From: JBBRYB01 sp038238115 | GTDB taxonomy: Bacteria > Actinomycetota > Actinomycetes > Propionibacteriales > Nocardioidaceae | Assembly (NCBI GenBank): GCA_038238115.1 | Contig: JBBRYB010000004.1 | Span: 1-64,000 of the forward strand | DNA length: 64,000 nt | Direction: 5' to 3' | Shown here: in pieces, positions 35,020 through 41,664 of the stretch | How positions within the stretch are numbered: position 1 is the stretch's first letter | How the letters are laid out: the number at the start of each line of letters is the position of its first letter | Notes under the pieces: generated by a model | What the model saw: the letters and a program-made list of their open reading frames with translations, nothing else | Databases searched by the model: none | Told to the model about the DNA's origin: nothing | Program-made: the position numbers and the translations under genes

Positions 35020-36171
35020 CTAGCGAACCAGTGATGTAGCGCTGATGTAGCAAGCCAGAGCGTCGTCGACCGCGCGCTTGGTCCGCTCGGTGCTGGATGG
35101 CATCAGGTGCGTGTAGGTCCGCAACGTGAAACCGGCGTCGGAGTGGCCGAGATAGTCGCTGACCGCCTTGACGGACTCCCCCGCGTCCAGCAGCACGCTG
35201 GCGTAGAAGTGCCTCAGCGCGTGCATCCCGTCGTCGCGGGTCTGCTCGACCTTCGCGACCTTAAGCGCCGGTGCCCAGGCCTGCCGGTTGAAGTTGTTCC
35301 GCACGAGCGCCTCGCCTGTCGACGTGGTGAGCACCAGGGCGACGGTGACCGGCTTCCCCTCGAGAGTGTCCCACGGCAGGGCCACTCGCTGAGCCGGGTA
35401 TGCCGCCAGGTGGGCCGCGAGCGCGTCACGCACCGACTCGGGCAGCGGGATCGTACGTTGCTTGCCGCCCTTGGGCAGCCGGAACGCCTGCCCGCCTCTG
35501 GAGAACAGGCGCACCTGTCGGCGGACCTTCACCTCGCCGCGCAGAAAGTCGACGTCCTCAACACCGAGCCCGAAGACCTCTCCCTGACGCAGCCCGAGCC
35601 CAGCGGCCAGAATTGCCGCGACACGGTAGCGCCCAGGCAGCCCGTCGGTGACGGCCGCAACCTGCTCGACCGGCCACGGGACTACCTTGCGCATCTCCCT
35701 CTTCGGTGCGCGTACCGAGCCTGCGTGACACGGGTTCTTCGTCACCAGCTCGTCGTCGACGGCTGCGTTGAAGACGCTCGACACGTTCCCGAGGATCATC
35801 CGCGCATAGGTGCCCGACATGGTGAGCCCACGGAGCCAGGCCTGGATGGTGCTCGGCTTGATGGCCCGGATCTGCTTCGATCCGAGCACCGGGTAGACGT
35901 GCAGCCGCAGGTGCATCTCGACGCCCTCGCGGCTCGTCACGTCGAACGTCTGCGCCGCGAGCCACTGATCGGCGTATCGCTTGAACGTCACCTTCCCGGC
36001 ATCCGGGTCGAGGTAGGAGCCGCGCGCCTTGTCCGCCTCGACCGTGTTGGCGAACCGCTCTGCGTCTGACTTCTTGAGGAACGTCTTGCGCCGCTTGCGG
36101 CCGTCCGGCTCCCGGTAGTTCACGTCATAGCGCGGCTTTCCGCTGACTTCGCGCTTACTGATGCTCGCCAT
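35020..36171 (-). CDS. int: Tyrosine-type site-specific integrase
   Basis: This 383-aa phage-type recombinase integrates and excises the element. An N-terminal Arm-type DNA-binding region (SGKPRYDVNYREPDGRKRRK) and a SAM-like core-binding domain precede the catalytic domain. The catalytic residues can be followed: Arg in GLGLRQGEVFGL, HALRHFYAS (H-x-x-R), and Tyr in LRTYTHLMP after LGHSD. ATG 36171 lies 2 nt after the repressor stop. The attachment core encodes residues CYISAT near the C-terminus; the last four residues (SLVR) and stop come from host DNA. Confidence 0.95.
   Translation of the reverse strand: MASISKREVSGKPRYDVNYREPDGRKRRKTFLKKSDAERFANTVEADKARGSYLDPDAGKVTFKRYADQWLAAQTFDVTSREGVEMHLRLHVYPVLGSKQIRAIKPSTIQAWLRGLTMSGTYARMILGNVSSVFNAAVDDELVTKNPCHAGSVRAPKREMRKVVPWPVEQVAAVTDGLPGRYRVAAILAAGLGLRQGEVFGLGVEDVDFLRGEVKVRRQVRLFSRGGQAFRLPKGGKQRTIPLPESVRDALAAHLAAYPAQRVALPWDTLEGKPVTVALVLTTSTGEALVRNNFNRQAWAPALKVAKVEQTRDDGMHALRHFYASVLLDAGESVKAVSDYLGHSDAGFTLRTYTHLMPSSTERTKRAVDDALACYISATSLVR
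35034..35052. other. Left attachment site core (attL)
   Basis: ATGTAGCGCTGATGTAGCA is identical to 51548-51566. It lies inside the last codons of the integrase gene and 50 bp after lpd. Joining the outer flanks would recreate an intergenic host site between lpd and a YtxH-like gene; no tRNA is recognisable there, which is atypical for a tyrosine integrase target. Confidence 0.85.
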
Positions 36172-36173
36172 GA

Positions 36174-36764
36174 CTAGTAACGCCGCGCTTTCCGCACCAG
36201 CTCGGTCAACCGCCCTATGTTGAGGACGCTGAGGATGGTCAGGTGCGGAATGCCGGCCTCTCTCGCACTCCGGTAGCCCGCCATGAGCGGCGTGAACACG
36301 CCCTGTTCCTCCCAGTCCAACAGCTGGGAGACCGGCGTGTTGTCCGCCGCCTTCGGGTCGTGCGGCCGGTTCTCCTGCCGGAAGTCTTCTAGGGATGATC
36401 CCTTGGAGTCCGGCTCGTATCTCTGGAGCTGCTGTTCTCCGGTGGCCCACGCCCACACGTCGAACGACGGCAACCGAAGCTCGCGCGTCACCGCCGTCTC
36501 GGCCTCGGTGTCGGCTTCAGCTGGCAGGAGTAAACGGTTCGGCGTCACACCGAGGGCGACGGCCAGTGCGATGAGGTCATCGACGTCGACCCTTCGCTGG
36601 CCCAGCTCAATCTTGCTGAGCGTGCTCACGCTGATGGGCCAGCCAAGGCTGCTCAATGTCTTGGACACGTCCTCGAGCTGTAGGTCGCGAGCCCTCCGAA
36701 TCGTCTTGACGTTCTCTGCAACCCGCTCGGTCGCCGGCCCTCGCTGCATCTTGGTATTCGCCAT
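36174..36764 (-). CDS. Cro/C1-type HTH regulator (element repressor candidate)
   Basis: This 196-aa protein has an N-terminal helix-turn-helix (RVAENVKTIRRARDLQLEDV to ISVSTLSKIELGQRRVDVDD, residues ~14-62) and a C-terminal ~110-residue domain of unknown fold. It is cotranscribed with int, with 2 nt between stop and start, and divergent from xis. A perfect inverted repeat lies 12 bp upstream of its ATG. By analogy with temperate-phage switches it should repress the xis/replication operon; that is inference. Confidence 0.85.
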   Translation of the reverse strand: MANTKMQRGPATERVAENVKTIRRARDLQLEDVSKTLSSLGWPISVSTLSKIELGQRRVDVDDLIALAVALGVTPNRLLLPAEADTEAETAVTRELRLPSFDVWAWATGEQQLQRYEPDSKGSSLEDFRQENRPHDPKAADNTPVSQLLDWEEQGVFTPLMAGYRSAREAGIPHLTILSVLNIGRLTELVRKARRY

Positions 36765-36775
36765 AACGGCGAGTC

Positions 36776-36807
36776 TGGCGTGTTGAGTTGCGAAAGTCAA
36801 CACGCCA
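36776..36807. promoter_or_regulatory. Operator candidate: perfect 11-bp inverted repeat in the repressor/xis gap
   Basis: TGGCGTGTTGA (36776-36786) and TCAACACGCCA (36797-36807) are perfect inverted repeats separated by 10 bp. On the minus strand TTGACT within the right arm could be a -35 box, with CAGACT 17 bp further as -10, just before the repressor ATG (36764). A protein bound here would cover the repressor-int promoter and probably the xis promoter, forming a switch. Confidence 0.75.
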
Positions 36808-36872
36808 TGGCAGCCTGTACCTAGGAACGGCGAATGACACCGACGTAGTTCGCCAGAATGGAGAACGGTCCA

Positions 36873-37064
36873 ATGACGGACAAGCTCGAAGGTCCGCGGT
36901 GGCTGGCTGAGTACCTCGACGTGCCGCTCGCCACGGTCTACCAGTGGAACACCAGGGGCACCGGCCCGCGCCGCATCGTCGTGGGTAAGCACATTCGTTA
37001 CCGCAAGGCCGACGTCGACAGGTGGCTCGACGAGCACGCCTCGGAGCCAGAGCCGGCCGCGTGA
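36873..37064 (+). CDS. xis: Excisionase-like MerR/AlpA-type HTH protein
   Basis: This 63-aa winged-helix protein has the HTH region RWLAEYLDVPLATVYQWNTRG followed by the wing and DNA-contact segment KHIRYRKADVDRWLDEHA. It is the first gene of the rightward operon and divergent from the repressor, the usual place for an excisionase. ATG 36873 follows GGAG by 9 nt; an in-frame ATG at 36858 would add five residues. Confidence 0.85.
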   Translation: MTDKLEGPRWLAEYLDVPLATVYQWNTRGTGPRRIVVGKHIRYRKADVDRWLDEHASEPEPAA

Positions 37065-37098
37065 CCACCACCGCTGCCCGCGCGGAAAGCCACTGGAC

Positions 37099-37176
37099 GT
37101 GAGAAAGCGTCCCGCCGCTGCCGTCGAGGTGCTCCCCAAACTCGCCATCTCGATCGGGTGCAGAAGGTGGAGATGA
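37099..37176 (+). CDS. Possible 25-codon leader peptide before the DUF2742 gene
   Basis: GTG 37099 opens a short frame (MRKRPAAAVEVLPKLAISIG, then CRRWR) whose TGA overlaps the downstream ATG (37173) as ATGA, continuing the pattern of overlaps in this operon. No ribosome-binding site or homology supports it, so it is only a possibility. Confidence 0.2.
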   Translation: MRKRPAAAVEVLPKLAISIGCRRWR

Positions 37177-37565
37177 CCGGCACTCTCGCACCTGAGGTCA
37201 CTGCGCGGCGCCGCTGGGCGTACTCACTCATCCGACGAGCAGCCGACCCGCCGCCGACCTACGGCTCGACAGACTGGCTAGCCCTGCCTGAGGGCAGCCC
37301 GGCCAAGATCGCCTCGGTCGTCGTCGCCGCTGAGTCTTGGGCTCAGGACGGTGACGATCTTCCTGATCGGCTCGGGCTGGATCTTGGTGTTGCTCGCGAT
37401 GCCCACAAGGCCGCTGAGGACGCGGCGTACGTCGAGCGATTCCAGGCTCACCGTGCTGATTGGCGACGTTCGGTCGGCCGCAAGACGTTTACGGAGCGTC
37501 GGGCGGCACAACTGGCGTCGGTTGAGCCGAGGCCAGGCGACCGCCAGGGCCGGGAGTCGCCATGA
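37173..37565 (+). CDS. DUF2742-type element protein
   Basis: This 130-aa protein has a core, TYGSTDWLALPEGSPAKIAS followed by a helical VVVAAESWAQ, that resembles DUF2742 proteins of mycobacterial phiRv1/phiRv2 elements, where a G-T-P-A-W-C-A-L motif precedes D-D-P-x-K. The tail is basic and hydrophilic. Function unknown. ATG 37173 follows AAGG by 5 nt; GTG 37158 is an alternative. It overlaps the DUF3631 gene as ATGA. Confidence 0.7.
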   Translation: MTGTLAPEVTARRRWAYSLIRRAADPPPTYGSTDWLALPEGSPAKIASVVVAAESWAQDGDDLPDRLGLDLGVARDAHKAAEDAAYVERFQAHRADWRRSVGRKTFTERRAAQLASVEPRPGDRQGRESP

Positions 37566-38983
37566 CCGCGGTCGACGAAGCATGGATGACGGACCCCGAC
37601 GACGGCGCGGCGCTGTTGGGTGATGTGGAGACCTTCCTAGCCAAGTTCGTGGCCTTTCCCTCGGCTTCAGCAGCGGTCGCCACCACGCTCTGGGCAGCGC
37701 ATGCCCATCTTGTCAACGAGTCCGAGAACAGTCCCCGGTTGGCTCTGCTGTCGCCCGAGCCCGGCTCGGGCAAGACCCGCACCTTGGAGGTCTTGGAGCT
37801 GCTGACTCCGAACCCGATGCATGCGCTGTCGGCCAGCCCCGCCGCGATCTTCCGCACGCTGGACAACGAGCAGGCGACGCTGCTCATGGATGAGGTCGAC
37901 GCGGTGTTCAATCGCCGCGGGTCCGACGACGGAGCCGAGGATCTGCGCGCTCTGCTCAACGCCGGGCACCGCAGAGGGGCGACCATCCCACGCTGCGTCG
38001 GACCCCGCCACGACGTCGTGCGGTTCACCGTGTTCGCGGCCGTCGCGCTGGCCGGGCTCGGTGATCTGCCCGACACCTTGATGTCGCGGTCGATCATCGT
38101 GCGGATGCGTCGTCGTGCACCTGGCGAGAAGGTTCAGCCGTTCCGAAGGCGGCTCCATGCCGAGGCAGGTGAGGATCTGTGCCTGCGACTGGCTCAGTGG
38201 GCCACATCGGTCAAGCAGGACGTGGCCGATGCCTGGCCCGAGATGCCGCAAGGTGTGGAGGACCGCCCCGCCGATGTGTGGGAGCCGCTGCTCGCCATCG
38301 CCGACGCAGCGGGCGGCGCTTGGCCCGAGCGTGCGCGCGCGGCGTGCGTCGAGCTGTGCAAGGTTGCCGAGAGTCGAGAGGCCAGTCTTGGCGTGCGACT
38401 ACTGGGCGACGTACGCCAGGTCTTCGGCAACGCCGACGCGATGGCAACAGAGATCATCCTCGAGCGGCTATGTGACCTCGACGAAGCACCATGGGCAGAC
38501 CTGAGAGGCAAGCCTCTCGATCCACGTGGGCTTGCTCGCCGGCTGCGTCAGTACGAGGTGGCGCCGGTCAAGGTGAAGGTCGACGGCCGTGCGCTGAAGG
38601 GATACCGACGCGAGCATCTGTGGGACGCCTGGCAGCGCTACCTGCCCCCGCCCACCACAGATGGGGAACCTGGGGAACCCGAGGAACCGGGCAGGTCAGA
38701 GGCACCGAACAGGGTTCCTCTGAGGTTCCCCATCGACGACAAGGGGAACCCCCGGGGAACCCCCGACAACGCTGTGACCTGCGACGTTCCCCAGGTTCCC
38801 CAGGTTCCCCACTCTGGAACCCCAGGACGCGCGGACCTGCCGCTCACGTTCGACGAGGCGTACGCCACCGCGGCCGACGTCGACTTCTGCCCCCACGGAG
38901 TCAAGGCCGGCGGTCAGCCGGACGACTTCCTCAAGGGCAAACTCCGCTGTCCAGAGTGTCGGCGAGAGGCGATGGGCCGATGA
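37562..38983 (+). CDS. DUF3631 P-loop ATPase, probable replication helicase of the element
   Basis: In this 473-aa protein Walker A is LSPEPGSGKTRTLE near residue 65 and Walker B is TLLMDEVDAVF near residue 110; an arginine-rich RSIIVRMRRRAPGEK follows at ~180. The DUF3631 domain spans residues ~170-360. The C-terminus carries a separate zinc-finger-like CPHGVKAGG and LRCPECRRE. Relatives occur in phiRv1-type elements, and a role as helicase/primase partner is inferred. The DNA coding residues ~368-420 is an array of GGGGAACC repeats (see the iteron feature). It overlaps neighbours at both ends. Confidence 0.85.
   Translation: MTAVDEAWMTDPDDGAALLGDVETFLAKFVAFPSASAAVATTLWAAHAHLVNESENSPRLALLSPEPGSGKTRTLEVLELLTPNPMHALSASPAAIFRTLDNEQATLLMDEVDAVFNRRGSDDGAEDLRALLNAGHRRGATIPRCVGPRHDVVRFTVFAAVALAGLGDLPDTLMSRSIIVRMRRRAPGEKVQPFRRRLHAEAGEDLCLRLAQWATSVKQDVADAWPEMPQGVEDRPADVWEPLLAIADAAGGAWPERARAACVELCKVAESREASLGVRLLGDVRQVFGNADAMATEIILERLCDLDEAPWADLRGKPLDPRGLARRLRQYEVAPVKVKVDGRALKGYRREHLWDAWQRYLPPPTTDGEPGEPEEPGRSEAPNRVPLRFPIDDKGNPRGTPDNAVTCDVPQVPQVPHSGTPGRADLPLTFDEAYATAADVDFCPHGVKAGGQPDDFLKGKLRCPECRREAMGR
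38663..38821. repeat. GGGGAACC iteron array in both orientations, candidate replication origin
   Basis: Eleven copies lie in 159 bp. Forward copies start at 38663, 38672, 38681 (GAGGAACC), 38743, 38754 and 38814 (CTGGAACC). Inverted copies (GGTTCCCC) start at 38713 (GGTTCCTC), 38724, 38785 (CGTTCCCC), 38794 and 38803. Copies within clusters have 9- or 11-bp periods, so the pattern is not simply codon-driven. The array is inside the DUF3631 reading frame, next to the ATPase it may recruit. Confidence 0.75.
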
Positions 38984-39195
38984 GCAACAGACGTCGACCC
39001 CGAGCGGTCCTGTCCGACTACCTCCTCACCGACGACATCGACGCTGGGATCGCGGCCGTGTCCACTTGGCGCTGCCCGGACTGCAGCTCTGTCCTGTCGG
39101 CCCCGGTCAGACGCAGTGACGACCACGTCGTCATCGAAGTCGCCCACGATTCCTCCTGCCCGTGGCTGCGTGCCCGGGCGGGGCAGGGCCGATGA
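38980..39195 (+). CDS. Small zinc-binding element protein
   Basis: This 71-aa protein has one CxxC pair in WRCPDCSSVLSAP and a second Cys with a nearby His in VAHDSSCPWLRARAG, suggesting a zinc ribbon-like fold. No family was recognised. The start overlaps the DUF3631 stop and its stop overlaps the VRR-NUC start, each as ATGA, so it is part of the coupled operon. Confidence 0.65.
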   Translation: MSNRRRPRAVLSDYLLTDDIDAGIAAVSTWRCPDCSSVLSAPVRRSDDHVVIEVAHDSSCPWLRARAGQGR

Positions 39196-39548
39196 CAGAG
39201 CGCGAGCTGCTCGAGGCCATCCTCGAGACCTGCAAGTGGGCCGACGTGCTCGCCTGGCACGCGTACGACTCGCGGCGGTCCACCCCCGGCCTGCCCGACC
39301 TAATCCTCGCCGGCAAAGACGGTGTCCTGTTTCGCGAGCTGAAGACCGAACGTGGGCACCTGACCGAGCCTCAGCGGGTCTGGCTCCGCCGCCTCACCGC
39401 CGCCGGCACCAACGCGTGCATCTGGCGGCCACGTGACTGGCCGGACCGGATCCTGCTCGAGCTGCACGCGATCGGCGCCCGAGGATTGCCGCCAAGCCGT
39501 GAAAGTGTCCAAGGCTGTGGACACATCACCGCGAGGAGCTGGCCGTGA
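39192..39548 (+). CDS. VRR-NUC domain nuclease
   Basis: This 118-aa protein is a compact PD-(D/E)xK nuclease of the virus-type replication-repair family. The catalytic core is GLPDLILAGKDGVLFRELKT (Asp, then E-L-K), followed by the family Gln in TEPQRVWLRRL and strand NACIWRPRDW. Such stand-alone domains occur beside phage primases and helicases and probably resolve branched DNA. It overlaps both neighbours by 4 nt. Confidence 0.9.
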   Translation: MTERELLEAILETCKWADVLAWHAYDSRRSTPGLPDLILAGKDGVLFRELKTERGHLTEPQRVWLRRLTAAGTNACIWRPRDWPDRILLELHAIGARGLPPSRESVQGCGHITARSWP

Positions 39549-39712
39549 TCGCCGGACACTTCGCCGTCCCCTCTCCCGGCGAAGGCACCCCGACGGCCTG
39601 CGCCGGCTGCGGTGCATCCGACACCGCCTGCGCCCGCAAGCTCGGGCTCAGCGGCAGGTCGTGCTGCACCGGATGCACCCACATCATGGTCACGAGGATG
39701 GAGCCACGATGA
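39545..39712 (+). CDS. 55-aa zinc-finger element protein
   Basis: GTG 39545 overlaps the nuclease stop as GTGA, and the TGA at 39710-39712 overlaps the next ATG. The peptide has two cysteine pairs, CAGCGASDTAC and CCTGCTH, in the pattern of small zinc fingers common in actinobacterial mobile elements. It is short, but the coupling at both ends supports it. Confidence 0.6.
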   Translation: MIAGHFAVPSPGEGTPTACAGCGASDTACARKLGLSGRSCCTGCTHIMVTRMEPR

Positions 39713-40068
39713 GGCCATGCGATGTCGGGCACACGGCAACCGGACCGCTGACTGCTGACAACAGCCCCGACGCTGGCAGATGGCCGCCACCACCCAACCC
39801 AAGCACGATCTGGCGAACGTGGTGGGTTGGGCCTTACGGCCGGCGTGAGAAGGTTCGGTGCCGGCCGACCCCGCTGTGGGGTCGGGAGGTGCTGGTCGAC
39901 GAGGCCGGGCTGGTCTACTGCCACGGCTGCGCCGAGTTCGTTGGCGTCGCGGACCTCGCCCGTCCCGACAACGGCCACCCGGTCGGCTTGCCGTTCCGGC
40001 TGGACGGCCGGCTGATCCCCGCTCCGGACGTGGATGACGCACCGCCCCGCTCGGAGCTGGGCTGGTGA
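39709..40068 (+). CDS. Hypothetical element protein with a CxxC pair
   Basis: This 119-aa protein is proline/tryptophan-rich (PPPNPSTIWRTWWVGPYG) and contains VYCHGCAEFVGVADLA, a possible zinc knuckle. No family was recognised. ATG 39709 overlaps the preceding stop by 4 nt, and the end overlaps the next GTG as GTGA. An open frame extends far upstream in the same phase but crosses the nuclease gene and is not supported. Confidence 0.55.
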   Translation: MRPCDVGHTATGPLTADNSPDAGRWPPPPNPSTIWRTWWVGPYGRREKVRCRPTPLWGREVLVDEAGLVYCHGCAEFVGVADLARPDNGHPVGLPFRLDGRLIPAPDVDDAPPRSELGW

Positions 40069-40469
40069 CCGGCAACGGCCCGGCGATCATCCGGCTTGGT
40101 GGCGGGCAGGTCCTACTGCGGGGTCCAGCGGTGCTGGACGCCGCCCGGCTGGTCGAGCACGGGGTACGGCTGACGCGGCAGCGTGACAACATCGCTCCCA
40201 ACCCTCACGTCCTCTCCCTGCTCGACGCCCTTCGCGCCGAGGCCGGCGAGCTGATGTCCGCAGTCGGACATTCGGACGTCCGCGACCACGACGATCAGCC
40301 ACCATCGGAACATGAAGAGATCACAGCCGCCGAAGCAGCCGAGCTGCTCGGGGTCACCGACCGGCACATCCGCCGGCTCGCACCCGACCTCGGCGCCCGC
40401 AAGGTCGGCGGTGCCTGGGTCTACGAGCGCAGCGCAGTCACGGCTTACGCGCTCGCCGAGCCCGCGTAA
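40065..40469 (+). CDS. Helix-turn-helix (excisionase-type) DNA-binding protein
   Basis: This 134-aa protein has a C-terminal AlpA/Xis-type HTH: ITAAEAAELLGVTDRHIRRL followed by GARKVGGAWVYERSAVTAYA. The N-terminal ~80 residues (VLLRGPAVLDAARLVEHGVR) are unclassified. It may regulate the late genes that follow, or act in replication. The GTG start overlaps the preceding stop by 4 nt and closes the chain of coupled genes. Confidence 0.75.
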   Translation: MTGNGPAIIRLGGGQVLLRGPAVLDAARLVEHGVRLTRQRDNIAPNPHVLSLLDALRAEAGELMSAVGHSDVRDHDDQPPSEHEEITAAEAAELLGVTDRHIRRLAPDLGARKVGGAWVYERSAVTAYALAEPA

Positions 40470-40487
40470 CGAAAGCCAGGAGCAGTG

Positions 40488-41099
40488 ATGGCACGTCAGG
40501 TCAACGTAACCCCAGTCGTCCGCAAGTCCGCGGCTCAACGCGGCGTGAACCTCGCCAACCTCCAAGGCAGCGGGGCCGGCGGGCGCATCACTGTCGCCGA
40601 CATCACCGCAGCGTCCCAGGCCGCGAACCCTCACACTGACGCCATGGTGTACGCGGCGCTGCCCGGTGCATCGCCGACAAGCAGGGCGACACCGCGCGGC
40701 TCAGCGTTCGTTGGCCAGGTCACCGTGCAGGTCGACGACTACAGCCCCAACCCGCTCGTCGACGACCTACGCCAAGCCCTCCCCAACGTCTACGCCATGG
40801 CGACCCGCGAAGGCCCGGTCCCGACGCTCTTCGAAACCGGCGACGGCCCCATGTTCACCACCAGCGGAATCGACCCGGCGATGCTGATGAAGCTCCCGTG
40901 GTGCGTCCGGCACGCCGCAGCCCGAGCAGACAGGGCACAAGCCCAGATTATGTTCGAGCGGTACGCATCCAGGTCTGACGCCGCGGACGCCGCTGCCATG
41001 GCATCCATCAACTTCGGACACGACCAGGGCAACAGCGACTACTTCATGCGGGTGACCAGCTGGGCGTCCGGCATGGGCGCGCGAGCGCTGAAGGTCTGA
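40488..41099 (+). CDS. E3-binding-domain (PSBD-like) element protein
   Basis: Residues 8-42 of this 203-aa protein (TPVVRKSAAQRGVNLANLQG then SGAGGRITVADITAA) closely match the peripheral-subunit-binding domain of lipoyl acyltransferases, including the G-x-G-x-G-G-R-I-T core. The remaining 160 residues have no recognised family. No lipoyl or acyltransferase domain is present, so it is not a dehydrogenase component. The domain may bind protein, or DNA as in the related Lsr2/SAP-like folds. AGGAG lies 5 nt before ATG 40488. Confidence 0.75.
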   Translation: MARQVNVTPVVRKSAAQRGVNLANLQGSGAGGRITVADITAASQAANPHTDAMVYAALPGASPTSRATPRGSAFVGQVTVQVDDYSPNPLVDDLRQALPNVYAMATREGPVPTLFETGDGPMFTTSGIDPAMLMKLPWCVRHAAARADRAQAQIMFERYASRSDAADAAAMASINFGHDQGNSDYFMRVTSWASGMGARALKV

Positions 41100-41178
41100 G
41101 CCCGGATGCGTGAGGTCGACGGCGTCAACGTCACCGGTTCGCCCCAGAGGGCGGATCCGGAATCGAAGGTCGTACCAG

Positions 41179-41400
41179 GTGTCGTACTCTCCTCGCCGAA
41201 GACGCGGCCTGCGCTTTCGCCTCAACCCCCCCAAAAAAATCCACGGAAGCAGCCACATGACCCTTCGGTGGGTCTCCAAAAAACTCTCCGGACGGCGGGG
41301 GGGCGGCGCGAAACGGACAATCGAGGGCAGTTTTGCCTCGGTTCTGCGCTTTCGCCTCAACGCCCAGAAATATTCACGGGAACAGCCAGATGACCCCTAG
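41179..41400 (+). CDS. Possible small basic protein built on a repeat
   Basis: GTG 41179 opens a 73-codon frame with an arginine-rich start (SYSPRRRRGLRFRLNPPKK) and a second copy of the LRFRLN peptide 45 residues later. It spans most of the otherwise gene-free 41100-41457 gap, between the PSBD gene and the next small gene. Ribosome-binding sequence is weak and homology is not recognised, so it may be decayed coding sequence. Confidence 0.35.
   Translation: MSYSPRRRRGLRFRLNPPKKIHGSSHMTLRWVSKKLSGRRGGGAKRTIEGSFASVLRFRLNAQKYSREQPDDP
41209..41396. repeat. Direct repeat pair, period 135 bp
   Basis: CTGCGCTTTCGCCTCAAC occurs at 41209-41226 and 41344-41361. Similarity continues for ~35 bp after each copy (CCACGGAAGCAGCCACATGACC near 41240 versus CACGGGAACAGCCAGATGACC near 41376, with small gaps). 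The 135-bp spacing is a multiple of three. Confidence 0.7.
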
Positions 41401-41457
41401 CTTAGTCAGGCGTCTCTCTCTCCCTCGTTTGAACTTGCGTAACCCCCTGGAGGCGCC

Positions 41458-41661
41458 ATGACGCGAGATAGCGCCCAGAACCGTCCCGTCAGGCGGTCTA
41501 CGGGCCGTTCCGTCATGCGGTTCACGCCGTTCTTTCCCGGCGTGCACGTGCCCGTAGCGTTACTGCCGTGGTTGGCGCGGGTTGTCCGCTCGGGCGGTGT
41601 TGCGACGTTCGTTGGCAGCCGGATCAAGGCCATGCAGGCACGTCACGGAGCGGAGGTGTAG
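41458..41661 (+). CDS. Small hypothetical protein upstream of the tape measure gene
   Basis: This 67-aa protein is basic at the N-terminus (RDSAQNRPVRRSTGRSVMRF) with a moderately hydrophobic centre (FFPGVHVPVALLPWLARVV). ATG 41458 follows CTGGAGG by 4 nt, a good ribosome-binding site, and the stop is 3 bp before the tape measure ATG. Position resembles the tail chaperone slot of phages, but no homology is evident. Confidence 0.55.
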   Translation: MTRDSAQNRPVRRSTGRSVMRFTPFFPGVHVPVALLPWLARVVRSGGVATFVGSRIKAMQARHGAEV

Positions 41662-41664
41662 TCG

